A stretch of 37,289 nt of DNA from Actinomycetes bacterium (GTDB lineage Bacteria > Actinomycetota > Acidimicrobiia > Acidimicrobiales > Bog-793). How positions within the stretch are numbered: position 1 is the stretch's first letter; each line of letters opens with the position of its first letter. The notes under the pieces were generated by a model. It searched no databases, was not told the origin of the DNA, and worked only from the letters and a program-made list of their open reading frames with translations. Shown piece by piece: positions 22,620 to 30,209 of this stretch. The position numbers and the translations under genes are program-made. The DNA lies in assembly GCA_021809425.1 (NCBI GenBank), contig JAKBAA010000030.1:1-37289 (forward strand), in the 5' to 3' direction.

Positions 22620-23857
22620 GCCGCCGACACCCGGTCGACCGGGAAGCGGGCCACGACGGCGAACCCGCCTTCCGGCCGCGGCCCGGCGGCGAAGGTGCCG
22701 TCGAAGAGGGCGACCCGCTCGTGCATCCCGACGAGCCCGTGGTGACCGCCGCCGCCCGGGTCCTCGGCCCCGTAGGCCGGGAGCGCCCCGGTCCCGACCC
22801 CGTCGTCGCGCACCTCGAGGACCAGCTCCGATCCGTCGTCGTGCAGGCAGACGTGTGCCGTTGCCGGCCCGGCGTGCTTGACGACGTTGGTGAGGGCCTC
22901 CTGGACGATCCGGTAGACGGAGAGCTCGGCGGCCGGCGACAGCGCCGAGGCGGACGGGCTGGCCAGGTCGAGCTCGACCGGGACGCCGGCCGAGCGGACC
23001 TGGTCGGCGAGCCGGTCGAGGTTGGCGATGCCCGGCGCCGGCGCCCGCTCGGCCGGCCCGAGGTCGGCGCCGCGCAGCACGCCGAGCATCCGGCGCAGCT
23101 CGTCGAGGGCCGCCCGGCTGGTCGCCTCGACGGCCGCCAGCGAGCGCTTCGCCTCGGTCGGGTTGGCGTCGATCACGTGGCGGCCGACCCCCGACTGGAC
23201 GGCGATGACGCTCAGGCTGTGGGCGACCACGTCGTGCAGCTCGCGGGCGATCTGGAGGCGCTCCTCGGCGCGTGACCGCTGGGCCCGCTCGACGGCCTCG
23301 CGCTGGCGCTGCGCCGCCTGCTCGGCCAGCCCGGCCACGTAGACCCGCCGGACCCGCACGCTGTCGCCGACGAACCAGGAGGCGGTGGCGACGAGGGCCG
23401 AGGCGAGGGCGGCGCCGGCCAGGCCGTGGGCACCGGTGGCGGCGGCCGCCGTGACGAGCACGACGAGCTCGGTGCCGAGCACGGCCAGGGACGGTCCCCG
23501 CGGCGTGGTCGAGGACACCTGGTACATCGGCAGGGCCAGCAGCACGTCCGGGGCGCTGGTCGGTGCGCCGCCGACGCCGCGGGCCACGTCGAACAGGACG
23601 GCAGCCGTCATCAGCACGAGGGCGCCCGGGGGGCTCGTTCGCCGCACGGCGATCGAGACGGCGGCGAGGCCCCACACGACAACCGTGGTGAGCTCCGCCC
23701 CGGTCGCTCCGACGCTCGCGGCGAGGTGGAGGTAGTGGAGGCCGTCCAGCGCGGCCAGCAGCCCGGCGAGCAGCCAGTCGGCGAGCTGGCGCTGCCCCGG
23801 GGTGACCCGGTGGAGCAGCGGTGGCCGGGGAGCGGCCGGCTCCGACAGCGGTTCCAC
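22616..23857 (-). CDS. Membrane sensor histidine kinase (HisKA_3)
   Basis: A 413-residue kinase. Five to six hydrophobic helices fill residues about 20-160 (ADWLLAGLLAALDGLHYL, VVWGLAAVSIAV, LAVLGTELVVLVTAAAA). A coiled coil with the HisKA_3 phosphoacceptor follows (ERLQIARELHDVVAHSLSVI, His at about 217). The HATPase domain has YRIVQEALTNVVKHAG and VRDDGVGTG with GHHGLVGMHERVAL. It should phosphorylate the regulator encoded just downstream. The GTG start at 23857 has no Shine-Dalgarno, but TACGCT ends six bases upstream, which suggests a leaderless transcript. It is divergent from the ABC exporter genes. Confidence 0.93.
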   Translation of the reverse strand: MEPLSEPAAPRPPLLHRVTPGQRQLADWLLAGLLAALDGLHYLHLAASVGATGAELTTVVVWGLAAVSIAVRRTSPPGALVLMTAAVLFDVARGVGGAPTSAPDVLLALPMYQVSSTTPRGPSLAVLGTELVVLVTAAAATGAHGLAGAALASALVATASWFVGDSVRVRRVYVAGLAEQAAQRQREAVERAQRSRAEERLQIARELHDVVAHSLSVIAVQSGVGRHVIDANPTEAKRSLAAVEATSRAALDELRRMLGVLRGADLGPAERAPAPGIANLDRLADQVRSAGVPVELDLASPSASALSPAAELSVYRIVQEALTNVVKHAGPATAHVCLHDDGSELVLEVRDDGVGTGALPAYGAEDPGGGGHHGLVGMHERVALFDGTFAAGPRPEGGFAVVARFPVDRVSAA

Positions 23858-23863
23858 CCGCGC

Positions 23864-23869
23864 AGCGTA
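23864..23869 (-). promoter_or_regulatory. -10 box of leaderless histidine kinase gene
   Basis: The minus strand reads TACGCT six bases before the GTG start at 23857. The same hexamer precedes the LacI gene at almost the same distance. Confidence 0.45.
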
Positions 23870-24045
23870 CCGAGCCCGGCCGGGAGCGGCATCGGCCGCA
23901 GGTCGCGCGTCGCGCCGCGCTCGTACGACTGGAGGAGTACGGCGGAAGCGACCGGGGGCCGACGACAGGCGATCGGGGCCACGCCAGGATGGCGGGCGAG
24001 GCCTCGCACGCCGGCCCGGAGGGAGCGCACCATGGGAAGAAGGCC

Positions 24046-24984
24046 GTGATCGAGGCCCGCAGCCTGACCAAGCACTACGGGGACAAGCTGGCCGTCGACC
24101 AGCTCAGCTTCACGGTGCGCCCCGGGGTCGTCACCGGGTTCCTCGGCCCGAACGGGTCGGGCAAGTCGACCACCATGCGGATGATCATGGGGCTCGACCT
24201 GCCGAGCGGGGGAAGCGCCACGGTGAACGGCAAGCGCTACCGCGACCTGGCCTGGCCGCTGCACGAGGTGGGGGCGCTGCTCGAGGCCAAGGCGATCCAC
24301 CCCGGACGCTCCGCCCGGGGCCACCTGCAGATGCTGGCCGACACCCACGGCATCTCGAGGGGGCGCATCGACGAGGTGCTCGACCTCGTCGGCCTGGGCG
24401 ACGCCGCCGGCCGGCGGGCCGGCAAGTTCTCGCTCGGCATGGGCCAGCGGCTCGGGATCGCCGCCGCCCTGCTCGGCGACCCCGGGGTGCTGCTGTTCGA
24501 CGAGCCGGTCAACGGCCTCGACCCGGACGGCATCCGGTGGGTGCGCAACCTGCTCCGCTCGCTCGCCGGGGAGGGCCGCACCGTGCTCGTGTCGAGCCAC
24601 CTGATGAGCGAGATGGCCCTCACGGCTGACGACGTCGTGGTGATCGGGCGGGGCCGGCTCATCGCCGAGACGTCGATCGGCGAGCTCACCTCGCAGAGCT
24701 CCCAGCGCTACGTCACCGTGCGGGTGGCAGGCGACCCGGACCTGCTGGTGGCGACGCTGCGCGGCGCCGGCGCCTCGGTGGTCGCCGAGGGGGACGGGGC
24801 GCTCACCGTCCAGGGAGCCGAGGCGGCGGGGATCGGCGAGCTCGCCGGCTCGCTCGGGGTGGTGCTGCACGAGCTGTCCCCCCACGCCGCCTCGCTCGAG
24901 GAGGCGTTCATGGAGCTGACCGACGACAGCATCGACTACCGCGGCGGGCCGGCCGCCCCGCTCGTGAAGGGAGGCTCGAGGTGA
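24046..24984 (+). CDS. ABC-2 exporter ATP-binding protein
   Basis: A 312-residue ATPase of the drug/lantibiotic exporter type. It starts VIEARSLTKHYGDKLAVDQL and has Walker A GPNGSGKST (about residue 40), the ABC signature FSLGMGQRLGIAAALLG, Walker B GVLLFDEPVNGLDPDG, the switch His in VLVSSHLMSEMA, and a C-terminal extension of about 90 residues. GTG at 24046 fits the family start and has GGAAGAAGG close upstream; an in-frame ATG at 23989 would add a nonconserved leader. The next gene is its permease, overlapped by 4 bp. It is divergent from the histidine kinase that probably controls it. Confidence 0.92.
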   Translation: MIEARSLTKHYGDKLAVDQLSFTVRPGVVTGFLGPNGSGKSTTMRMIMGLDLPSGGSATVNGKRYRDLAWPLHEVGALLEAKAIHPGRSARGHLQMLADTHGISRGRIDEVLDLVGLGDAAGRRAGKFSLGMGQRLGIAAALLGDPGVLLFDEPVNGLDPDGIRWVRNLLRSLAGEGRTVLVSSHLMSEMALTADDVVVIGRGRLIAETSIGELTSQSSQRYVTVRVAGDPDLLVATLRGAGASVVAEGDGALTVQGAEAAGIGELAGSLGVVLHELSPHAASLEEAFMELTDDSIDYRGGPAAPLVKGGSR

Positions 24985-25835
24985 CCACCGCATCGACCAC
25001 CGGCGGCGGGGGGCGCGCCGTCGCCGTCCGCGCCGCCCCGGCGCCGTCACGCCTGGTGCCCCCCGGCAAGGCCTCGTTCGCCGGGCTGCTCCGGTCGGAG
25101 TGGACCAAGCTGCGCACCGTCCGCTCGACGGTGTGGTCGCTCGCCGTCGTCGTCGTGATCAGCGTCGGGGTCGGCGTGCTCGCCACGGCCGAGACCCGCG
25201 CCCACTGGAGCCCGAGCCAGGCGGTCGGCTTCGACGCCACCCGGCTCAGCCTGATCGGCGTGTTCTTCGCCCAGCTCGTCGTCGGGGTGCTCGGCATCCT
25301 CGTCGTGAGCAGCGAGTACGGCACCGGCACCATCCGGGCGACCCTCGCCGCCACGCCCCGCCGGCCGCACGTCCTTGTGGCCAAGGCCGCCGTGTTCGGC
25401 GCCGTGGCCCTCGTCGTCGCCGAGGTGGTCGCCTTCGTCTCCTACCTGGTCGGCCAGGCGCTCCTCACGGCGCCGGCCACCCACACGTCGCTGTCCGACC
25501 CCGGTGCCCTGCGCGCCGTCATCGGGAGCGGGCTCTACCTGTGCGTCCTCGGGCTCTTCGCCCTCGGGCTGGCCACGGTCATCCGCCACACGGCCGGGGC
25601 GATCGGGGCGTTCGTCGGCATCCTGCTCGTCCTGCCCCTCGTGGTCTCGGCGCTCCCGTCGTCGCTCTCCCACGCCCTCGAGCGCTACCTGCCGGAGCGG
25701 ATCGGCCAGAACCTGATCTCGGCGCACCTCCATCCGGCGTCGTTCACCCCCTGGGCCGGCTTCGTCGTCCTCTGCGGGTACGCCGCAGCCATGCTGGTCC
25801 TCGGGGGTGTGCTCCTGGCACGGCGCGACGCCTGA
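24981..25835 (+). CDS. ABC-2 type permease
   Basis: A 284-residue membrane protein with six predicted helices. After a flexible N-terminus it has the SEWTKLRTVRSTVWSLAVVV motif typical of actinobacterial ABC-2 permeases, then LVVGVLGILVVSSEYGTGTI and IRATLAATPRRPHVLVAK, and four further helices ending AAAMLVLGGVLLARRDA. The GTG start overlaps the ATPase stop (GTGA). The pair should form a homodimeric or heterodimeric exporter for a drug, peptide or lipid; the cargo is unknown. Confidence 0.9.
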   Translation: MTTASTTGGGGRAVAVRAAPAPSRLVPPGKASFAGLLRSEWTKLRTVRSTVWSLAVVVVISVGVGVLATAETRAHWSPSQAVGFDATRLSLIGVFFAQLVVGVLGILVVSSEYGTGTIRATLAATPRRPHVLVAKAAVFGAVALVVAEVVAFVSYLVGQALLTAPATHTSLSDPGALRAVIGSGLYLCVLGLFALGLATVIRHTAGAIGAFVGILLVLPLVVSALPSSLSHALERYLPERIGQNLISAHLHPASFTPWAGFVVLCGYAAAMLVLGGVLLARRDA

Positions 25836-25985
25836 TCCCCGGCCGGGGCGACCGCCCCGGGGGAGGCCCTCAGGGCACGGGGAGCACGGCGTTCACCTGG
25901 CCGGTCCCGTGCCTGCTCGTGGTTGCGTGCGGTTGCGGCGTCCCGGCGCGACCCGAGCGGCAGCGGGCCTGGTGCGGTCGAGCGC

Positions 25986-26628
25986 CTACGAAGGGGCGGC
26001 CGCTCGGTAGCGGCTGCGGGCGAGCTCGCTGATCGGCGCCGGCTGGACGGTCGCTCGGATGGTCACCTGGGCATGTGGCTCGACCTGGAGCTTGGAGGAG
26101 TTGGGGCGCTCCCCCCAGACGACCGACACCGCCGTCCCGGGCTCGGCGTAGGCGCGGTCGACGACGGCGAGCGACAGGACGGCCCGCTCGTTCGCCGTGG
26201 AGCAGGTCCAGGTCGACCGGCCGATGTGGCGACCGTCCACGGTGACCCGGTCGTGCTGGAAGGTGGCAGAGAGGGCCATCGGGAGCTTGAGGAACTTCGC
26301 GCCGGGGCCAGGGTGGAAGAGGGACCCGGTGGCGCGGGCGACGTCGTCGCCGTCCCATACGAGGGTGACCTTGGCCCGCGCTCGGTCGTCGCCGCGAGCG
26401 ACCATCTGCTCGAGGGCGTCCCGCCCGACGAAGTCGTGGTCGAAGCGGACGATGCGTCCGTACCCGAGGTCGTACGGGGTGAAGTAGTAGTCGCCGATGT
26501 CCGACGAGAAGAAGCTGCCGCCGAGCGGCGAGATCGTCTCGTAGGCCCGGTCGTCGAGCCACTCGCGGTAGCCGGGGTGGCTCCGCCCCGCCCGCCGCGC
26601 GGATGGCCTGTTCGAGATGCTTCGGCAT
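25986..26628 (-). pseudogene. LigM/GcvT-type tetrahydrofolate O-demethylase, internally deleted and frameshifted
   Basis: A start with GAGGAG and ATG (26628) encodes MPKHLEQAIRAAGGA, a plausible N-terminus of this family. The sequence then shifts frame within a few codons into HPGYREWLDDRAYETISPLG, from the C-terminal part of aminomethyltransferase-fold demethylases. From there the frame is clean to the stop: GGSFFSSDIGDYYFTPYDLG, VRFDHDFVGRDALEQM, KVTLVWDGDDVARATGSLF, then STANERAVLSLAVVD. Relatives of about 470 residues demethylate vanillate or syringate, passing methyl to tetrahydrofolate. About 240 codons, including most of the folate-binding region, are missing. Its position divergent from a homoprotocatechuate-type operon suggests it once demethylated a methoxy-aromatic (inference). 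Confidence 0.75.
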
Positions 26629-26822
26629 TCTGCTCTCCTCAACGCGATGGGGCACGACCGCGTCCGTCCGCCATCCCGAGGGGCGACCGCCCGGCGGCGT
26701 GCCAGGGCGACCACGGCATCGGGTCTGCGGGTGCGGCCATCCTTCCCTCTTGCGCCCGGCCGGCTCCGCCGCGGCGGTCGTGGGCGCCCGCAGCGGGCCG
26801 TTCTGGCGCCGGCAACCGTGCC

Positions 26823-26833
26823 GTATATGATAC
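26823..26833. promoter_or_regulatory. Promoter -10 with overlapping GTAT-N3-ATAC inverted repeat
   Basis: GTATATGATAC contains a strong -10 (TATGAT, 26826-26831, five of six consensus bases) embedded in a short inverted repeat. It lies just upstream of the aromatic operon and is a plausible site for the operon's own GntR repressor. It also overlaps the first possible ATG of the gene. Confidence 0.5.
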
Positions 26834-26841
26834 GACCGGGG

Positions 26842-28317
26842 GTGGAAAGGTTGTCGGAAGCGCCATTGCTGCGTGCGCCGGGCAAGATCATCGGTGTGCA
26901 CGTGAACTACCGGAGCCGTGCGGCGCAGCGGGGCTCGACCCCACCGTTCCCGACCTACTTCTTCAAGCCGCCGACGACGGTCGCGGCGAGCGGTGACCCG
27001 GTCGTGCGACCGCGGGAGTGCGAGCTGCTCGTGTTCGAGGGCGAGATCGCGCTCGTCATGGGCGAGCGAGCCCACCGGGTGTCGCTCGACGCGGCCTGGT
27101 CGCACGTGGGGTGGGTCACCGCAGCGAACGACTTCGGCCTCTACGACCTTCGCCACGCCGACCACGGCTCGAGCGCGCGCTCGAAGGGCATCGACGGGTA
27201 CACCCCGATCGGGCCCCGGATGCTCGAGGCGGAAGGGATCGATCCGGCGTCGTTGCGGCTCCGGAGCTGGGTGGACGGGAAGGTCGTGCAGGAGGCGTGG
27301 ACCCGTGAGGACCTGCTCTTCGATCTCCGGCTGCTCGTGGCCGACCTCTCCCGGCTGATGACGCTCGAGCCCGGTGACGTGATCCTCACCGGGACGCCCG
27401 CAGGAGCGGGGGTGGTCGAGCCGGGCGCCGTGGTCGAGGTCGAGGTCACCGTGGAGGGCGGAAGGGCAGGCGTGGCAGCTGCGGGGAGCACGGGCCGGCT
27501 GGTGAGCCAGATCGTCGAGAGCGACCTCGCCATGCCCGAGGTCGGGGCGATGCCGAAGGTGGACGACCCGCTGCGTGCCCTCGCCCGGGGGGAGCCGGCC
27601 GCGGCGCCGGCCGAGGAGGACCGGAGCGTGCGCAGGGCGCTCGGCTCGGTGTCGACGGCGACGCTTGCCTCGCAGCTGCGTCGCCGGGGGCTCGAGGACT
27701 GCATCTTCGACGGCGTCCGGCCGACCCGCCCGGACGCCCGCATGGTGGGCCGGGCCCGGACGCTCCGTTACGTGCCATTTCGTGCCGACCTGTTCGAGCA
27801 GCGGGGCAGCGGGATGAACGCGCAGAAGCGCGCCGTGGAGTCGCTGCAGCCCGGTGAGGTGCTCGTGATCGAGGCACGCGGGGTGACGTCGGCCGGGACG
27901 ATCGGGGACCTCCTTGCGCTGCGCGCGTCGCAGCGCGGCGCGTGCGGGATCGTCACCGACGGGGCCGTGCGGGACGTGGCGGCGCTCGGGGCGCTGTCGA
28001 TCCCGACGTTCCACGACGGCGCGCATCCTGCCGTGCTCGGCCGGCGGCACGTGCCGTGGGAGACGGACGTGGTCATCTCGTGCGCGGGAGCGACCGTGCA
28101 ACCCGGGGAGCTGGTCGTCGGCGACGGCGACGGTGTCGTCGTCGTGCCGGAGGCGGTCGCCGGAGCGATCGCGCACGATGCTGTCGAGCAGGAGCAGGAG
28201 GAGCGGTTCATCGCGCTGCAGCTGGCAAAGGGTGCGTCGGTCGCCGGGCTCTACCCGCTGTCCGGAGAATGGCGGGTGGCCTACGCCGCATGGCGCGAGG
28301 AAGAGGCAGGGCGATGA
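26842..28317 (+). CDS. FAH-RraA fusion, HpaG/HpaI-like bifunctional catabolic protein
   Basis: About 491 residues. Residues 10-235 form a fumarylacetoacetate-hydrolase domain (GKIIGVHVNYRSRAAQRG, TYFFKPPTTV, the metal site FEGEIALVMG, TAANDFGLYDLRHAD, and DVILTGTPAGAGVVEPG). In meta-cleavage pathways this fold decarboxylates and isomerises 5-oxo-tricarboxylates. Residues 265-480 form an RraA-like domain with AGTIGDLLALRASQRGACGI and TDGAVRD, the metal/substrate site of HMG/CHA aldolases and oxaloacetate decarboxylases. ATG at 26827 sits inside the -10 box, so GTG 26842 or TTG 26851 is more likely as the start. It is the first gene of the operon and coupled to GntR (ATGA). The fusion would join two consecutive steps (inference). 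Confidence 0.85.
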   Translation: MERLSEAPLLRAPGKIIGVHVNYRSRAAQRGSTPPFPTYFFKPPTTVAASGDPVVRPRECELLVFEGEIALVMGERAHRVSLDAAWSHVGWVTAANDFGLYDLRHADHGSSARSKGIDGYTPIGPRMLEAEGIDPASLRLRSWVDGKVVQEAWTREDLLFDLRLLVADLSRLMTLEPGDVILTGTPAGAGVVEPGAVVEVEVTVEGGRAGVAAAGSTGRLVSQIVESDLAMPEVGAMPKVDDPLRALARGEPAAAPAEEDRSVRRALGSVSTATLASQLRRRGLEDCIFDGVRPTRPDARMVGRARTLRYVPFRADLFEQRGSGMNAQKRAVESLQPGEVLVIEARGVTSAGTIGDLLALRASQRGACGIVTDGAVRDVAALGALSIPTFHDGAHPAVLGRRHVPWETDVVISCAGATVQPGELVVGDGDGVVVVPEAVAGAIAHDAVEQEQEERFIALQLAKGASVAGLYPLSGEWRVAYAAWREEEAGR

Positions 28318-29006
28318 GCACGGGCACCGAGGAGGTGACGAGGCCGAGGTCGAAGGCCGACCAGGCGCACGAGATGATCCGGCAGTGGATCGTCGAGGGG
28401 ATCTTCGAGCCCGGCGAGCGCCTCGTGCTCGAGCGCATCGCCAGGGAGCTCGACGTCAGCGTGGTGCCGGTGCGCGAGGCGCTGCGGCGCCTCGAGGCGG
28501 AGGGCTACGCCACCTTCGAGCGCAACGTGGGGGCGAGGGTGTCGATGATCGAGACGCCCGCGTACGGCGAGTCGATGGAGATGCTGGCGATCCTCGAGGG
28601 GGCGGCGACGGCGCTCGCCGTCGCGCACCTGGCGAGGAGGGACCTCCAAGAGGCACGTCGGATCAACGCGCGGATGGCGGCGAGGCTCGAGCACCTGGAC
28701 CCGGTCGAGCTCACCCAGCGCAACAAGGCGTTCCACGAGACGCTCTACCGGCGCTGCCCGAACGGGCGGCTCGTCGCCGAGATCGACCGGGAGTGGTCCC
28801 GGCTTGCCGTCATCCGGCGGTCGACGTTCGTCTTCGTGCCGCACCGGGCGCCGGAGGCGATCGCGGAGCACCTCGGGCTGCTCGAGGCCATCGGTGCGGG
28901 CGCGCCGGAACGGGAGATCGAGCTGCTCGTCCGGGAGCACACGCTGGCCACCGCGCATGCGTTCCTCGATCGGGCCCGCCGCGACGCGGAGGCGGCCGAG
29001 CGATGA
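28314..29006 (+). CDS. GntR-family (FCD) transcriptional regulator
   Basis: A 230-residue regulator. It has an N-terminal winged helix (IVEGIFEPGERLVLERIARE, DVSVVPVREALRRLEAEGYA) and an FCD ligand domain with the usual metal histidines (NKAFHETLYRRCPN, IAEHLGLLEAI, REHTLATAH). Such proteins repress catabolic operons until an acid intermediate binds. It overlaps both neighbours (ATGA), which puts it inside the operon and suggests autorepression, possibly at the inverted repeat at 26823. Confidence 0.92.
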   Translation: MSTGTEEVTRPRSKADQAHEMIRQWIVEGIFEPGERLVLERIARELDVSVVPVREALRRLEAEGYATFERNVGARVSMIETPAYGESMEMLAILEGAATALAVAHLARRDLQEARRINARMAARLEHLDPVELTQRNKAFHETLYRRCPNGRLVAEIDREWSRLAVIRRSTFVFVPHRAPEAIAEHLGLLEAIGAGAPEREIELLVREHTLATAHAFLDRARRDAEAAER

Positions 29007-29965
29007 GGTGGCGGAGCGACCCGAGCCAGATCCGCGGTTCCATCGCCCCGGTGGTCACGCCGTTCGACGCGGAGGGTGCGGTCGATCTCGAAGGACTGCG
29101 GGGGCTCGTACGTTGGCAGGTGGCGAGCGGGTCGCACGGCATCTCGATCGGTGGCTCGACCGGCGAGCCGAGCGCGCTCGGCGTGGGGGAGCGCATCGCC
29201 GCGATGGCGGCGGCGAGCGAGGTGATCGACGACCGGGTCCCCTTTCTTCCCGGCACGGGCTCGACGCGTCTCGACGAGACTCTGGAGCTCACCGAGGCGG
29301 CGGCCTCGCTCGGGGCGGACGCCGTGCTCGTGATCACGCCCTACTACGCCCGGCCCACCCAGGAAGGGCTGGTGGCGTGGTTCGCCGCCGTGGCGAGCGA
29401 GTTCCCGTCGCTGCCGATCGTCATCTACAACGTGCCGTCACGCACCGCCGTCGACGTCGCGCCAGAGACGGTGGCGCAGCTGCGGCGCCGCTTCGACAAC
29501 GTCGTCGGCGTGAAGGAGACCACGAAGGACTTCGAGCACTTCTCCCGCGTCCTGAAGGTGGCCGGAAGGGACACGCTCGTCTGGTCGGGCATCGAGCTGC
29601 TCTGCCTCCCGCTGCTCTCCCTCGGCGGGGTCGGCTTCGTCAGCGCGGTCGCGAACGTGGCGCCGGAGGCGGTCGCACGGATGTACGAGTGCTGGGACCA
29701 GGGTCGCCACGAGGAGGCCCGCGCCCTGCACTACGCCCTCCACCCGCTCGTCGACCTGGTCTTCGTGGAGACCAATCCGGCGCCGGTGAAATGGGTGCTG
29801 CACCGGTCGGGCCTGATCGGCTCGGCGGTCGTCCGGCCGCCGCTCGCCGGTCTGAGCGAGCCGGGCCAGGCCCGAGCCCGAGCGTTGCTCTCGGAGGGCG
29901 CCGAGGTGGTGCACGGGCCGATCGCCGAGCTCGCAGCCAGCTTGGGCACGGGGCGGGGCGAGTGA
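29003..29965 (+). CDS. DapA/HpaI-type aldolase (dihydrodipicolinate synthase family)
   Basis: A 320-residue Schiff-base TIM-barrel aldolase. It has IAPVVTPFDAEGAVDLEGLR, the phosphate/substrate loop GGSTGEPSALGVGER, catalytic Tyr142 in VIYNVPSRTAVDV and the Schiff-base Lys171 in VVGVKETTKD. Family members condense or cleave pyruvate adducts; many catabolic homologues release pyruvate from a 4-hydroxy-2-oxo acid. In this operon it could be the terminal aldolase of a meta-cleavage route (inference) in place of class II HpaI. It overlaps the GntR gene (ATGA), is followed by a 13-bp gap and is complete. Confidence 0.9.
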   Translation: MRWRSDPSQIRGSIAPVVTPFDAEGAVDLEGLRGLVRWQVASGSHGISIGGSTGEPSALGVGERIAAMAAASEVIDDRVPFLPGTGSTRLDETLELTEAAASLGADAVLVITPYYARPTQEGLVAWFAAVASEFPSLPIVIYNVPSRTAVDVAPETVAQLRRRFDNVVGVKETTKDFEHFSRVLKVAGRDTLVWSGIELLCLPLLSLGGVGFVSAVANVAPEAVARMYECWDQGRHEEARALHYALHPLVDLVFVETNPAPVKWVLHRSGLIGSAVVRPPLAGLSEPGQARARALLSEGAEVVHGPIAELAASLGTGRGE

Positions 29966-29978
29966 GGAGGGTGCCCAG

Positions 29979-30209
29979 GTGACTGCCGTAGGGGTCGACG
30001 CCGACGAGCTCGACACCGGGCTGCCGATCACCCAGGCGCTCCGGGATCTCCGAACACCGTTCGGGGGGATCAAGGCAAGTGGCGTCGGCCACGAGGGCGG
30101 CGAGCGGAGCCTCGACCTCTACACCGAGGAGCGGATGGTGCACGTGGCGCTCGAGCGGGCCGAGGTGCCGCGATTCGGTCGCGGCAGAGCGGGCGGAGCG
30201 CGCCCGTGA
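29979..30209 (+). pseudogene. Aldehyde dehydrogenase C-terminal remnant (HpaE-like)
   Basis: A 76-codon frame starts at GTG 29979 with GAGGAGG eight bases upstream. After about 20 unplaced residues it reads LRDLRTPFGGIKASGVGHEG and then ERSLDLYTEERMVHVAL, which is the C-terminus of 5-carboxymethyl-2-hydroxymuconate-semialdehyde dehydrogenases. The preceding 420 or so residues, with the catalytic Cys and Glu and the NAD-binding fold, are missing, yet ribosome-binding site, frame and coupling to hpaD (GTGA) survive. It looks like an in-frame internal deletion. The lost step would be oxidation of the ring-cleavage aldehyde. Confidence 0.7.

Noticed and set aside
26827-26829. ATG start for the FAH-RraA gene
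   Set aside because: It lies within a strong -10 box and an inverted repeat and has no ribosome-binding site; later in-frame starts fit better.
25870-28176. A long minus-strand frame opposite the FAH-RraA gene
   Set aside because: Its only family-like part is the 15-codon start of the LigM-like pseudogene; the rest is a shadow of the plus-strand gene.
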